Part shown: in pieces, positions 53,216 through 63,115 of the stretch
Numbering within the stretch: position 1 is the first letter of the stretch
Layout of the letters: each line of letters opens with the position of its first letter
Notes under the pieces: generated by a model
What the model was told of the DNA's origin: nothing
Seen by the model: only the letters and a program-made list of their open reading frames with translations
Database searches by the model: none
Program-made: the position numbers and the translations under genes
From: Halopenitus persicus
GTDB lineage: Archaea; Halobacteriota; Halobacteria; Halobacteriales; Haloferacaceae
Assembly (NCBI RefSeq): GCF_900107205.1
Contig: NZ_FNPC01000011.1
Coordinates: 1-64,000, forward strand
Length of the DNA: 64,000 bases
Reading direction: 5' to 3'

Positions 53216-53384
53216 ACCCGGGGTTCGGGCGCCGGGACTTAGGGGTTTGCGAGTCGTCGCGACGGCGGCCGATGGAGGCCGGGGCGTGCTCGGGCGTCGT
53301 CGGCGCCGGTGCCGGTCGATCCGACATCGACCGGACCGGCCTGGAAACGACAACCGTTTGTAAGCCGCTCCAGTGAGTGTGGAT

Positions 53385-53963
53385 ATGTTACTGACCGTCT
53401 CCGGCCCGCCGGGAAGCGGGAAGAGTACCACGGCCGTCGGACTCGCGGAGGCGCTCGACCTCGAGCACGTCAGCGGCGGCGACATCTTCCGCGAGATGGC
53501 CGCCGAGAACGACATGACGCCGGTCGAGTTCAACGAACACGCCGAGACCGACGACCGGATCGACCGCGACCTCGACCGCCGCCTCCGGGAGATCGCGACG
53601 ACGCGGGACGACGTCGTCCTCGAGTCCCGGCTGGCCGGCTGGCTGGCCGGCGACCACGCCGACGTCCGGATCTGGCTCGATGCCCCCCTCGACGTCCGCG
53701 CGGCCCGGATCGCCGACCGCGAGGGGAAGGACGTCGACCGGGCCCGCGAGGAGACGCGCCGGCGCGAGGCAAGCGAGGCGAAGCGCTACCGGGAGTACTA
53801 CGACATCGACATCGAGGACCTCTCCATCTACGACGTCGTCTACAACACCGCACGGTGGGGCCCGGAGGCAGTCCTCGAGTCGCTCGTCGCGACCGTGGAG
53901 GCCTACGAACCCGCGCTCGACGAGGGCAAACACCCCGTCGAGGGCGTCCGATACGACTTTTAA
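53385..53963 (+). CDS. cmk: Cytidylate kinase
   Basis: Phosphorylates CMP/dCMP. It has 192 residues, the short archaeal type. Walker [10 protein letters not shown] (7-15), [12 protein letters not shown] and the lid [17 protein letters not shown] are visible. A TATA-like gtttgtaag lies about 27 bases before ATG 53385, predicting a leaderless mRNA. The next gene, Cbf5/TruB, begins 31 bases after its stop, a pair commonly seen in haloarchaea. Confidence 0.93.
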   Translation: MLLTVSGPPGSGKSTTAVGLAEALDLEHVSGGDIFREMAAENDMTPVEFNEHAETDDRIDRDLDRRLREIATTRDDVVLESRLAGWLAGDHADVRIWLDAPLDVRAARIADREGKDVDRAREETRRREASEAKRYREYYDIDIEDLSIYDVVYNTARWGPEAVLESLVATVEAYEPALDEGKHPVEGVRYDF

Positions 53964-53994
53964 GCGATCGGAACCGAAGGAACACGAGCACCGA

Positions 53995-55074
53995 ATGGTC
54001 GACGACACCGACGCCGAGGATCACGACGCCGACGCTCACGCTACCGCCGGTGATGCTGCAGCCGAGGGCAACGCCGGAGCCGGTTCCGAAGCCGCATCCA
54101 GCCCCGGTTCCGAAGCCGCATCCACCCCCGACTCCGCGTCCCCGGCGGACCGCCTCCGGCCGGCCCCCGAGGACCGGTCGCCGGCGGAGCTGCTGCGGTT
54201 CGGCGTGGTCAACCTGGACAAGCCGGCCGGGCCCTCCTCCCACCAGGTGTCCGCGTGGGTGCGGGACGGGATCAACGACGCCCTCGCCGACCTCGATCCG
54301 GACGGACCGGGCATCGACGGCGTCGCTCACTCCGGGACGCTCGACCCGAAGGTGACGGGCTGTCTCCCGACGCTCACCGGGACCGCCACGCGGGCGGCCC
54401 AGGTGTTCCTCGAGGGGCGCAAGGAGTACGTCGCCGAGCTGGAGCTGCACGCGTCGGCGCCGTCGGATCTGGAGGCCGTCGTCGGCGAGTTCGAGGGGGA
54501 GATCTACCAGAAACCCCCCCGGAAGAGCGCCGTGAGCCGGCGGCTCCGGACGCGGACGATCCACGAGCTGGACGTCCTCGAAGTCGAGGACCGTCGCGCG
54601 CTCCTCCGGATCCGGTGTGAGTCGGGGACCTACGTCCGCAAGCTGTGTCACGACCTCGGACTCGCGCTGGGCACGGGCGGCCATATGGGCGCGCTGCGTC
54701 GCACCGCGACCGACCCCTTCGACGACGCCGACCTCCACACGCTGCAGGACCTGTGGGACGCGCTGGCGTGGGCCCGGGAGGGCGACGCCGAATACCTCCG
54801 GGGGGTCGTTCGACCCGCGGAGGACGCCCTCGAGCACCTGCCCGCCGTCACGATCGCCCTCTCGACGGCCGCGAACGTCGCCACCGGCGCGCCCGTCTAC
54901 GCGCCGGGCGTGATCGACGTCGACCGCGGCGGGGAACCGGTCGGTGACGCCGACGAGGCCCCGCTCGTCGCCTGCTACCTGCCGAACGGGAGCGCGGTCT
55001 GTCTCGGCCGGCTCGTCGGCGATCCCGACGCCGAGTCGGGGACCGTCGTCGACCTCGAGCGCGTGCTCGTCTAG
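53995..55074 (+). CDS. cbf5: tRNA/rRNA pseudouridine synthase Cbf5/TruB
   Basis: The archaeal Cbf5 that acts with H/ACA guide RNAs and also modifies tRNA U55. It has 359 residues. A low-complexity acidic leader (1-60; an in-frame 24-base repeat encodes SEAASSPG) is followed by the catalytic loop HSGTLDPKVTGCLP, with the active-site Asp. GTYVRKLCHDLG and the C-terminal PUA domain (about 265-350) follow. Part of the cmk-cbf5 unit. Confidence 0.92.
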   Translation: MVDDTDAEDHDADAHATAGDAAAEGNAGAGSEAASSPGSEAASTPDSASPADRLRPAPEDRSPAELLRFGVVNLDKPAGPSSHQVSAWVRDGINDALADLDPDGPGIDGVAHSGTLDPKVTGCLPTLTGTATRAAQVFLEGRKEYVAELELHASAPSDLEAVVGEFEGEIYQKPPRKSAVSRRLRTRTIHELDVLEVEDRRALLRIRCESGTYVRKLCHDLGLALGTGGHMGALRRTATDPFDDADLHTLQDLWDALAWAREGDAEYLRGVVRPAEDALEHLPAVTIALSTAANVATGAPVYAPGVIDVDRGGEPVGDADEAPLVACYLPNGSAVCLGRLVGDPDAESGTVVDLERVLV

Positions 55075-55130
55075 GCGCCGCGGGGACTCCCCGGCCGACG
55101 GTCGCCGTGACGAGGGGTGAAACGAAGCGC

Positions 55131-55138
55131 TTAATTAA
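55131..55138 (+). promoter_or_regulatory. TATA box of tRNA-Pro
   Basis: ttaattaa lies about 30 bases before the tRNA 5' end, in the position of an archaeal TATA element. Confidence 0.5.
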
Positions 55139-55166
55139 GGGACACCCTTCGATTCGAACGCACCCT

Positions 55167-55237
55167 GGGACCATGGGGTAGTGGTATCCTATGCCGATGG
55201 GGTCGGTATGACCCGAGTTCGATTCTCGGTGGTCCCA
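55167..55237 (+). tRNA. tRNA-Pro (anticodon GGG)
   Basis: A 71-base tRNA. Acceptor strands GGGACCA and TGGTCCC pair, with A73 and no encoded CCA. The anticodon stem TGCCG/CGGTA encloses the loop ATGGGGT, anticodon GGG at 55199-55201. The T stem is CCGAG/CTCGG around TTCGATT. No intron. A T-rich gttttctc follows as a likely terminator. Confidence 0.95.
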
Positions 55238-55381
55238 TTCGTTTTCTCACGGAAGCGTTCCGTCGCTCCGATTCGGGGAGATCCTCCGCAGCCAGCTCCC
55301 CGCGAGGTCTCCCTCGCGATGCCGATCCGGGAGGACGTCACGAGCCTCCGGACAGGCTCGGGCGAAGAAGCGCTCTCCGCG

Positions 55382-55402
55382 CCGTTTAAACCGATTAAAC
55401 GG
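55382..55402. promoter_or_regulatory. Inverted repeat with TTTAA cores
   Basis: CCGTTTAA (55382-55389) and TTAAACGG (55395-55402) are perfect inverted copies with a 5-base spacer, about 40 bases upstream of the TATA-like tttatg (55441-55446) of the next gene. It could be a regulator binding site for the secreted acidic protein. Confidence 0.35.
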
Positions 55403-55473
55403 GCTAAATTCGTCGAAACTCCGGACGACGGTCGTCCCGGTTTATGTCCCTCACGGCCGTTTCGTCGACCGCA

Positions 55474-56097
55474 ATGTCAGTCCCAAAAACGCTGCTTGCG
55501 GCACTGGCGGTTCTGCTCGTCGTCGGAGGCGGCGCCGCGGCAACGGGCCTCGCACAGACGGACGCCGGCGCGTCGTCGGCGTCCGTATCTGACCTGGAGA
55601 TGGACGCGGTTCTGGACGCCGAAACGGTCACGGTGACCGTGACCGACGACGGTGCACCCGTCGAGAACGCCTCGGTCACCGTCGAAGGGGAAACGGAGGT
55701 GACCGCCACCACCGACGCGGAGGGAACCGCGACGGTCAACCGTTCGGCGCTCGTCGAGGATGACGAGTCGCTTGAGGAGCTCGAGATCGAGTACGAATCC
55801 GACCACGCCGAGGGCGAACTGGAGTACGTCGTCGCGGATGGTTCGCTGACTCTCCTCGAGGAGGAGTACGAGTACGAGGTCGAAGATCAGGACGACGAAA
55901 CGGAGGATGACGATGCGGAGGACGACGAGGGAGAGGCGGCCGACGAGGCTGATGAGAACGATGAGGGAGAGGCGGCCGACGAGGCTGATGAGAACGACGA
56001 TGACGACGAGGCAGACGATGACGACGAGGAAGCGGAGAACGAAGAGGATGACGATGACGACGATGACGATGACGACGATGACGAGGCGGACGACTGA
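55474..56097 (+). CDS. Secreted acidic protein with Ig-like domain and poly-Asp tail
   Basis: A 207-residue protein. Sec-type signal (about 1-30, KTLLAALAVLLVVGGGAAATG). A small beta domain (about 45-105, VTVTVTDDGAPVENASVTVE) resembles carboxypeptidase-regulatory/Ig-like surface domains. The rest is Glu/Asp with repeats AADEADENDEGE and a tail of about 12 Asp. It probably sits outside the cell, where the acidic tail keeps it hydrated or binds cations. ATG 55474 is 28-33 bases after tttatg, predicting leaderless mRNA; an earlier ATG (55444) overlaps that box. Confidence 0.7.
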   Translation: MSVPKTLLAALAVLLVVGGGAAATGLAQTDAGASSASVSDLEMDAVLDAETVTVTVTDDGAPVENASVTVEGETEVTATTDAEGTATVNRSALVEDDESLEELEIEYESDHAEGELEYVVADGSLTLLEEEYEYEVEDQDDETEDDDAEDDEGEAADEADENDEGEAADEADENDDDDEADDDDEEAENEEDDDDDDDDDDDDEADD

Positions 56098-56251
56098 TCC
56101 CTCGTCGGACCCCCCGCTTCCCCGCCGGAAGTGAGGCGGCCGTCGGTCCACGCATCCGCGACCGAAGCGTGCGGGTCACCGGCGTTCCGGCCGTCGACTC
56201 CGCGATCGACCGCGTTGGTCCGGATCGGTCGCGGCGGCGGACCGGGGTCGG

Positions 56252-56620
56252 TCACAGGAGCTCGCGGCAGCGATCCGCAAAGGTAGCGAGCCGAATATCC
56301 GCGCCGGAATCGATGCTTGCGAAGAGACCGGTGAACCGCTCGTCCAGGAAGTGGAAGGTCGTGATCTCGTCGAACCGATGCATTGAGCAGTGGAGCTCGC
56401 CCGCCTCGAACAGCTGTTCGAGGTACTCCCGTCCCATCCCCTGAATGACGAGTTCGTCGTGGATCTCCTCCGCGACGGTCTCCACTTTCGGCTCGACGTC
56501 GCCGCGAACGTATATCGGATCGTACCCCTCCCGGTCGTAGGTCGCAAGCACTCGAAGGGCACCGTTCGCCTCCTGACGGATCGCATCGATCTCGTCTTGG
56601 GGAGTGATACCTATATGCAC
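56252..56620 (-). CDS. Haloarchaeal protein of unknown function (DUF7522-like)
   Basis: A 122-residue soluble protein, possibly DUF7522 (recalled). It begins MHIGITPQDEIDAIRQEANG and contains YDPIYVRGDVEPKVE and MHRFDEITTFHFL. No membrane helix or catalytic motif is recognised. It converges on the secreted acidic protein, and diverges from the GNAT gene across about 300 bases of AT-rich DNA (56621-56917), in which no further gene was seen. Confidence 0.6.
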   Translation of the reverse strand: MHIGITPQDEIDAIRQEANGALRVLATYDREGYDPIYVRGDVEPKVETVAEEIHDELVIQGMGREYLEQLFEAGELHCSMHRFDEITTFHFLDERFTGLFASIDSGADIRLATFADRCRELL

Positions 56621-56917
56621 AGTCTACCACGAGCGAAGTGTTGAATCCATCGCCGATCGAGGCACGGAGTGGGACGATCGAAAGCGATCCGGCGAATTTT
56701 CCCACGACGTCGATTCTCCTCACGCGATCGGTTCTCCCCACGACATCGATCAGTCCATGACGTCGAGCACGATCCGCGTCGACCGAACTGCTCGGCGGAT
56801 CGCCCGCCGTGCCCGTGGATCCCTCTCCCTGAACCATATTTATATTCCCTTTATTGTATATATACGTACGAATCAATCCTTTTACGTGGCGAGTCCGTGG
56901 GAGAAATCGAACGACCA

Positions 56918-57469
56918 ATGTCGAAATCGGAGTCAAATTCGGATATATACCCATCGATCGATCAGTTCAGTAGCGATGAAACGGTACGATTCACCGATCG
57001 CCGCGACCGATTGATACGGCTTCGCACGGTCGAGGGTGCCTCGCCGGACGTCGACGCGCTCGTCGGGATGTACGCGGACTTCGGCACGGACGACCGCGCC
57101 CAGGGGATCCCGCCGATCGGGACCGATCGGATACGCGACTGGCTGACGGGGCTCGAGGGCATCCACGTGATCGCCGAACACCGGGGCGAGCCGGTCGGCC
57201 ACGCCGTTCTCGTGCCGGTTGATGCGGACGCGCTCGAGCTCGCGATCTTCGTCCACCCCGACTATCAGGGCGCCACGATCGGGACGCGAACCCTCGGCGA
57301 ACTCCTCGAGCGCGGCGCCGAGGCCGACGCGACCGAGATCCACCTCCACGTCGAACGGTCGAACCGCGCGGCGATCGCGTTATACCGGAAGTACGGATTC
57401 ACCGCCGAGGAGACCCGATCGATGGAGCTCCGAATGCGTCGCTCGATCGTCGAACCGCCGACCGCGTAA
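56918..57469 (+). CDS. GNAT-family N-acetyltransferase
   Basis: A 183-residue acetyltransferase that uses acetyl-CoA. LELAIFVHPDYQGATIGTRT and the following LGELLERGAEAD are the acetyl-CoA-binding motif A, and NRAAIALYRKYGFTAEETRSMEL is motif B. The substrate is unknown. Start 56918 is the first ATG after an AT-rich promoter zone (catatttatat and cttttacg, 56835-56885). Its TAA stop is the first base of a 32-bp repeat. Confidence 0.85.
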   Translation: MSKSESNSDIYPSIDQFSSDETVRFTDRRDRLIRLRTVEGASPDVDALVGMYADFGTDDRAQGIPPIGTDRIRDWLTGLEGIHVIAEHRGEPVGHAVLVPVDADALELAIFVHPDYQGATIGTRTLGELLERGAEADATEIHLHVERSNRAAIALYRKYGFTAEETRSMELRMRRSIVEPPTA

Positions 57470-57530
57470 CGATCGGTACGCGTCGCGGTCGCCACGCGTA
57501 ACGGTCAGCACGCGTCGCGAGCGCCACGCG
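57467..57530 (+). repeat. 32-bp tandem repeat starting at the GNAT stop codon
   Basis: Units 57467-57498 and 57499-57530 both begin taacg; the first TAA is the stop of the GNAT gene. A partial third copy follows. Core acgcgtcgcg and gccacgcg are shared. Confidence 0.85.
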
Positions 57531-57662
57531 GGACGGCCGCCACGTTCGAACGGATTATCGCGTTCTCCGCGCCGCGACGGTTTCCCCTTCTCGACGCTTC
57601 GCTACCCGCTCTCCGCTAGCCGAACGTTTTGCATTGCTACTGGGATAGACATCATATGAGCA

Positions 57663-57681
57663 CCTATATAAGGAATATAGG
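57663..57681. promoter_or_regulatory. Inverted repeat before the small zinc protein
   Basis: CCTATAT and ATATAGG form a 7-base inverted repeat with a 5-base spacer in an AT-rich stretch, followed by gtacgtatgtac. A TATA-like tctttaata (about 57698-57706) sits about 25 bases before the ATG at 57729, so the inverted repeat could be an operator. Confidence 0.35.
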
Positions 57682-57728
57682 TACGTATGTACGCAATTCT
57701 TTAATAGAATAACTCATTCGTATTGTAT

Positions 57729-57878
57729 ATGCGGAGGAGAGATGAAACTTCATCGGTCGAATCGCACACCGAATACACGATCGCCCGGTCGACGTGCTGG
57801 CGCTGTGGGGTCTCGATCCCGGAACACAGCGCGCGGAGCACGCTCTGTCCCGACTGCGCTCGGCGTCACGCCGGGTGA
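57729..57878 (+). CDS. 49-residue zinc-finger micro-protein
   Basis: Starting at ATG 57729 the frame reads MRRRDETSSVESHTEYTIAR, then CWRCGVSIPEHSARSTLCPD and CARRHAG, followed by TGA. Two CxxC pairs (residues 23-26 and 40-43) would bind one zinc, as in the many small zinc proteins of haloarchaea. A TATA-like element is placed for a leaderless transcript. A longer frame in another phase over the same DNA has no such pattern. Function is unknown; these proteins often affect stress and swarming. Confidence 0.75.
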   Translation: MRRRDETSSVESHTEYTIARSTCWRCGVSIPEHSARSTLCPDCARRHAG

Positions 57879-58035
57879 CCGGAGCGGACTCTCGGATCGT
57901 CGCCGTGGAGCGTCGACCGTCCGACCCGGAGCGGCGAGGGTTTTGACGAACAGCCGACGCGACTGCGTCCGGTCGTCAGTTTGACACGAATCGACACGAA
58001 GCTATAGGTGTCGTCCGCCAGTAGTGACGACGAGT

Positions 58036-60372
58036 ATGGCCGACCGCCCCTACGAGTACCCGGCGGCGGACACGTCCGCGGGAATACGAGTGCTCCACGT
58101 CGACGACGATCCCGACGTCGCCGAGCTGACGGCGGTCGCGCTGGAACGCGAGCGCGACGCGTTCACGGTCGTCACGGAGACCGACCCGCGGGCGGGGCTC
58201 GACCGGATCCGGGAGGACGCGATCGACTGCGTGGTCTCCGACTACGAGATGCCGGACATGACCGGGCTGGAGTTTCTCGAGGGCGTCCGGGGGATCGACC
58301 CGGACGTGCCGTTCGTCCTCTTCACGGGGAAGGGCTCCGAGGAGATCGCCAGCGAGGCGATCTCGGCCGGCGTCACGGACTACATTCAAAAGCGGCCGGG
58401 GATGGACGCGTACACGGTCCTGGCCAACCGGATCGAGAACGCGGTCGATCAGTACCGCTCCCGGCAGGCGCTCGCCGAGAGCCAACGCCGGCTCTCGCGG
58501 TTCATCGACCAGTCGCCGCTGGGGACGATCGTCTACGACGAGACGTTCACGATCCGGCGGGTCAACGCGGCGGCGGAGTCGATCACGGGCTACGAGGCGG
58601 CCGAGCTCGTCGGCGGGACCTGGCTCCCGATCGTTCCGCCGGAGGTCCGCCGACACGTCGCGGAGGTCGAACGCCGGCTGTTGGCCGACAAGGGGGGCTA
58701 CCACAGCGTCAACGAGATCGTGACGAAATCCGGCGAGCGGCGGCTCTGTTCGTGGCACAACCGGGTCGTCACCGACGCGGACGGGACCGTCATCACGATC
58801 GTCTCCCAGTTCGAGGACGTCACCGAACGGCGGCGCCAGCGGCGCGAGCTCGAGGAGACGAACGCGGTCCTCTCGACGCTGTTCGACACGCTGCCGGTGG
58901 GCGTGCTCGCGGAGGACGTCGACCGGACGGTGTTGGCGGTCAACGAACGGCTCTTCGAGATCCTCGAGATGTCCGGGTCGCCGGCGGAGGCGGCCGGCGC
59001 CGACTGCCAGGAGCTGGCAGCGGCGGTCAGCGACCGGTTCGACGATCCGGAGGGGTTCCTCGCGGGGATCGACCGCCGCATCGCGGACGGCGAGCCGGTC
59101 GAGGGGGAGGAGATCCGGCTGGCCGACGGGCGGACGGTCGCCCGGAGCTACCGCCCGATCGAGCTGCCGGACGGGCGCGGCCACCTCTGGGTGTATCAGG
59201 ACGTCACCGACCGGAAGCGGCACGAGCGCCGGCTCGAGACGCTCAGCGAGACGAGCCAGCAGTTGATGACCGCGCGGACGCGGGAGGCGGTCGCCGGGAT
59301 CGCCGTCGCCGCAGCCCGCGACGTGCTCGACCTCGAGGCCAACGCGGTCCATCTCCACGACGAGGACCGGGAGGGGCTGGTCCCGGTCGCCGCGACCGAC
59401 GCCCTCCGCGAGCTGGTCGGGGAGCCGCCGACGTTCGCCGAGGGAGAGGGGATCGCCTGGCGGGCCTACGAGAGCGGGGAGTCGATCTCGATCGACGACG
59501 TCCGCGAGGACGCCGACGTCTACAACCCCGACACCGACGTTCGAAGCGAGATGTACCTCCCGCTGGGGGAGTACGGCGTCCTCATCGCGGGGTCCGAGTC
59601 GGTCGAGGCCTTCGCGGACCACGACCGGATACTCGGCGAGATCCTCGCCGGGAACGTGGCGACGGCGCTCGAACAGGTCGACCGGACCGAGACGCTCCGG
59701 GAGCACGAACGCGAACTCGTCGACAAGAACGAGCGCCTCGAGGAGTTCACGAGCGTCGCCTCCCACGACCTGCGGAACCCCCTGAACGTCGCCCAAGGGC
59801 GGCTCGAGCTCGCGATGGCGGAGTGTGACAGCGAGCACCTCGCGGTCGTCGACCGGTCGCTCGACCGGATGGAGACGCTCATCGAGGACCTGTTGACGCT
59901 CGCCCGCGAGGACGACGCCGACGTCGACCGCCAGCCGATCGCGCTGTCGACGGCAGCGCGGCGGTGTTGGGAGACCATCGAGACGACGGACGCGACCCTG
60001 GCGGTCGAGACCGACCGCGCGATCCGGGCCGACGAGGGACTTCTCCGGCAGATCCTCGAGAACCTGCTGGCGAATTCGGTCGAACACGGTGGCGAAAGCG
60101 TACGGATCGAGATCGGCGAGCTGTCGGACGGCGACGACGGGACGCCGAACGGCTTCTACGTCGCCGACGACGGGCCCGGGATCCCCGAGGGCGACCGTGA
60201 GCGCGTCTTCGAGTACGGTTTCTCGGGGACGGCCGAGGGCACCGGCTTCGGCCTCTCGATCGTCGACAAGTACGTCGAGGCCCACGGCTGGGACGTTCGG
60301 GTGACCGAGTCCGAGACGGGCGGCGCGCGCTTCGAGATCACCGGCGTCGAGTTCGAGGAACCGCCGGAGTGA
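58036..60372 (+). CDS. Multi-sensor histidine kinase with N-terminal receiver
   Basis: A 778-residue soluble kinase. Domain order: receiver (about 15-130, phospho-acceptor D69 in SDYEMPDMTG, K99 in LFTGKG), PAS (about 150-275), PAS-like (about 280-400), GAF (about 405-550), HisKA (H577 in SHDLRNPL) and HATPase (about 660-770, DDGPGIPEGDRERVFEYGF). No membrane segments, so it senses an internal signal. No partner regulator is adjacent. GTG 58024 is an alternative start; ATG 58036 is preferred. It starts about 157 bases after the zinc micro-protein. Confidence 0.88.
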   Translation: MADRPYEYPAADTSAGIRVLHVDDDPDVAELTAVALERERDAFTVVTETDPRAGLDRIREDAIDCVVSDYEMPDMTGLEFLEGVRGIDPDVPFVLFTGKGSEEIASEAISAGVTDYIQKRPGMDAYTVLANRIENAVDQYRSRQALAESQRRLSRFIDQSPLGTIVYDETFTIRRVNAAAESITGYEAAELVGGTWLPIVPPEVRRHVAEVERRLLADKGGYHSVNEIVTKSGERRLCSWHNRVVTDADGTVITIVSQFEDVTERRRQRRELEETNAVLSTLFDTLPVGVLAEDVDRTVLAVNERLFEILEMSGSPAEAAGADCQELAAAVSDRFDDPEGFLAGIDRRIADGEPVEGEEIRLADGRTVARSYRPIELPDGRGHLWVYQDVTDRKRHERRLETLSETSQQLMTARTREAVAGIAVAAARDVLDLEANAVHLHDEDREGLVPVAATDALRELVGEPPTFAEGEGIAWRAYESGESISIDDVREDADVYNPDTDVRSEMYLPLGEYGVLIAGSESVEAFADHDRILGEILAGNVATALEQVDRTETLREHERELVDKNERLEEFTSVASHDLRNPLNVAQGRLELAMAECDSEHLAVVDRSLDRMETLIEDLLTLAREDDADVDRQPIALSTAARRCWETIETTDATLAVETDRAIRADEGLLRQILENLLANSVEHGGESVRIEIGELSDGDDGTPNGFYVADDGPGIPEGDRERVFEYGFSGTAEGTGFGLSIVDKYVEAHGWDVRVTESETGGARFEITGVEFEEPPE

Positions 60373-60444
60373 GTGGAGGGCACGCGGGGAGGCCCCGGCG
60401 TGGTCCGCCCGTGGGTTTTTGCGCCGGGCCGCCGAGAGTCGCGT

Positions 60445-61179
60445 ATGGCCGCCGACGGAGGAATCGACGAGAAGGGTTCGGATTCCGATCGGGATGGATC
60501 GGGTGGCGCCCGGGATGGATCGGATGGCGACCGGGGTGGACCGAGTGACGACGGTGGTGGATCGAACGACGACGAGGAGCATCCCGACATCGAGGACCTG
60601 CTCGACCGGCTCGACGACCTCTCGGACGCCGTCGACGAGCCGCACGAGCGCCAGGAGGTCGAACGGACCATCTCGCTGGTTCGACGGATGCCCGGCAGCA
60701 CCGCCTTCACCGAGCACATCTACAAGTACACCTCGCGGGATATGGCCGAGGCGCTCGTCGGGAGCGTCATCTTCGCGCTCCCGTTCCTCGTCGAGGACGG
60801 CGTTTTCGTCATCGCCCGGTGGTTCACGGCGGTCCGGGTCGGTCCGGTGCCGGTCGCCTTCCTCGCGCACGTCCTCTTCGTCCTCGGACTGACGGGCGGG
60901 CTGTTGTACTACGCCGACATTCGGGAGGTGCGCGTCACGCGGCCGGTGTTCGGGCTCGTTCCGCGTCGCTATCTCGGCGTTCTACTCGTCTCCTTCGGAG
61001 CCGCGTTCGGAATGCTGGCCCTGTGGGGACGGCTCGTGCTCGAGGATCCGACTCCGTTCGAGGCGTTCGCGCGGGTGACCGTGGTCTGGGCACCCGCCGC
61101 GCTGGGGGCGGCGCTCGGCGATATCCTGCCGGGCGAGAGCAAGGGCGAGGACATCAGCGAGCTGTTCGACGACGATTGA
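60445..61179 (+). CDS. DUF2391 integral membrane protein
   Basis: A 244-residue protein. The acidic N-terminal leader (1-50) contains 21-base DNA repeats encoding DGSGGARDGSDGDRGG-like sequence. A cytoplasmic helix follows (PDIEDLLDRLDDLSDAVDEP), and four to six membrane helices occupy about 95-225 (SVIFALPFLVEDGVFVIARW). The family is known as DUF2391; no function. It follows the kinase after 72 bases on the same strand. Confidence 0.8.
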   Translation: MAADGGIDEKGSDSDRDGSGGARDGSDGDRGGPSDDGGGSNDDEEHPDIEDLLDRLDDLSDAVDEPHERQEVERTISLVRRMPGSTAFTEHIYKYTSRDMAEALVGSVIFALPFLVEDGVFVIARWFTAVRVGPVPVAFLAHVLFVLGLTGGLLYYADIREVRVTRPVFGLVPRRYLGVLLVSFGAAFGMLALWGRLVLEDPTPFEAFARVTVVWAPAALGAALGDILPGESKGEDISELFDDD

Positions 61180-61256
61180 AGGTGCCGCCACGTCAGGGCC
61201 GGCGGCTCACGACCGTCGGCCCGTGGTCGGCGGCTCGCGACCGGCGGCGTCCCAGG

Positions 61257-63047
61257 TTACTCGTCGCGGTCGGAGGTGAGCCCGGGATTCGTCACGGCGC
61301 CGAGGGACGCGGAGGCGAAGTCGCGGTGGTACTTCGCGAGCACGCCGCCGGAGTAGGGCGGCTCCGGCGGCTCCCACTCCTCGCGGCGGCGGTCGAGTTC
61401 GTCGGCGGAGAGATCGACCGAGAGCTCGCGCTCGGGGATGTCGACGGTCACCTCGTCGCCGTCCTCGATGAGGCCGATCGGGCCGCCCTGGGCCGCCTCG
61501 GGGGCGACGTGGCCGATCATCGGGCCGCGGGTGGCGCCGGAGAAGCGGCCGTCGGTCAGCAGCGCGACGTCGTCCTCGTGGCCCGCGCCGACCACGGCCG
61601 CGGTCACGCCGAGCATCTCGCGCATCCCGGGGCCGCCGGTGGGGCCCTCGTTGCGGATGATGATGACGTCGCCGGAGTCGATCGCGCCGGTCTGAACGTA
61701 CTCCATGGCGTCCTCCTCGGTCTCGAAGATCCGGGCGGGACCCTGGTGGTGGAACTCGTCCTGGCCGGTCGCCTTCAGGACCGCGCCCTCCGGCGCGAGG
61801 TTCCCCGTGAGGATCTTGATGGCGCCCTCGGGCTGTTTGGGCTCGTCGACGGTGTAGAGGAAGTCGGCGTCGATCGCGTCGTCGTCGGGGAGGTCGAGCC
61901 GGTCGAGCTCCTCGGCGATCGTCCGGCCCGTGACGGTCAGCTGGTCGCCGTGGAACAGGCCCGCCTCCAGCAGCCGGCGGATGACGACCGGCACGCCGCC
62001 GATCTCGTGGAGGTCGTTCATCACGCTCTGTCCGCCGGGCTGCATATCCGCGATCTTCGGGGTACGCCGGGAGATCTCGTCGAAGTCCTCGATGTCGAGG
62101 TCGACGCCGGCCTCGGCCGCCAGCGCGAGCAGGTGGAGCACGCCGTTGGTCGAGCCGCCGATCGCCGTCTGGAGCGCGATGGCGTTCTCGAAGGACTTCC
62201 GCGTCAGGATGTCCGAGGGCCGGCGGTCGTTCTCGATGCAGTCGAGGGCCAGATCGCCGGCCCTCTCGGCGACCGCGTAGCGCTCCTCGTCCTCGGCGGG
62301 CGCGGAGGCCGACCCCAGCGGCGCCAGTCCCAGCGCCTCCGAGATGGAGGCCATCGTGTTGGCGGTGAACATCCCGCCGCAGGAGCCCGCGCCCGGGCAG
62401 GCGTTCCGCTCCAGATCGTCGAGCTCGTCGGCGTCCATGTCGCCCTGCGCGTACGCGCCGACGCCCTCGAAGACCTGAACGATCGTGACGTCGCGACCGT
62501 CGTGCTGGCCGGGCATGATCGAGCCGCCGTAGCAAAACACGGAGGGCAGATCGGTCCGGATCGCGGCCATCATCATCCCGGGGAGGTTCTTGTCGCAGCC
62601 GGCGACGGTCACCAGCCCGTCCATCCGTTCGCCGAAGGAGACGAGCTCGACGGAGTCGGCGATGACCTCCCGGGAGATGAGCGAGGCCTTCATCCCTTCC
62701 GTCCCCATCGAGATGGCGTCGGAGATGGTGATCGTGCCGAACTCGATCGGCATCCCGCCGGTCGCGTCGATCCCGTCGACCGCGGCGTCGGCCACGTCGT
62801 CGAGGTGGACGTTACACGGCGTGATGTCCGCCGCGGGGTTGGCGACCCCCACGAGCGGGGAGGAGAGGTCGGCATCGTCGAAGCCCATCGCCCGGAACAT
62901 CGACCGATGGGGCGCCTTGTCGGCTCCCTCGGTCACGTCCCGGCTTCGGAGGTCATCGTCCTTCCGTCCCGCGAACCGGTCGGCGTCGTCGCGGCGCTGC
63001 GCGTCGGCGTCGGCGGAGGATGGCTCCTCCCCCTGCTGTTGGCTCAT
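61257..63047 (-). CDS. ilvD: Dihydroxy-acid dehydratase
   Basis: Dehydrates dihydroxy-acids in valine, leucine and isoleucine synthesis. It has 596 residues, normal for IlvD. Fe-S cysteines are seen in [19 protein letters not shown] and [16 protein letters not shown]. The C-terminal catalytic segment is [12 protein letters not shown]. Start 63047 ([13 protein letters not shown]) is 25 bases after a palindromic gggttaaaccc containing a TATA-like element, predicting a leaderless mRNA. It begins with an acidic leader common in haloarchaea. Confidence 0.95.
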   Translation of the reverse strand: MSQQQGEEPSSADADAQRRDDADRFAGRKDDDLRSRDVTEGADKAPHRSMFRAMGFDDADLSSPLVGVANPAADITPCNVHLDDVADAAVDGIDATGGMPIEFGTITISDAISMGTEGMKASLISREVIADSVELVSFGERMDGLVTVAGCDKNLPGMMMAAIRTDLPSVFCYGGSIMPGQHDGRDVTIVQVFEGVGAYAQGDMDADELDDLERNACPGAGSCGGMFTANTMASISEALGLAPLGSASAPAEDEERYAVAERAGDLALDCIENDRRPSDILTRKSFENAIALQTAIGGSTNGVLHLLALAAEAGVDLDIEDFDEISRRTPKIADMQPGGQSVMNDLHEIGGVPVVIRRLLEAGLFHGDQLTVTGRTIAEELDRLDLPDDDAIDADFLYTVDEPKQPEGAIKILTGNLAPEGAVLKATGQDEFHHQGPARIFETEEDAMEYVQTGAIDSGDVIIIRNEGPTGGPGMREMLGVTAAVVGAGHEDDVALLTDGRFSGATRGPMIGHVAPEAAQGGPIGLIEDGDEVTVDIPERELSVDLSADELDRRREEWEPPEPPYSGGVLAKYHRDFASASLGAVTNPGLTSDRDE

Positions 63048-63115
63048 ACGGTACACCTAGCGGGGGGACGGGTTAAACCCTTGACGACGAACGCGTTCCC
63101 CTCGAGGTGGATGGG

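Noticed and set aside
57742-57984. An 80-codon frame starting just inside the zinc micro-protein
   Set aside because: Its sequence is Arg/Ser-rich with no pattern, while the shifted frame has two CxxC pairs and a clean stop.
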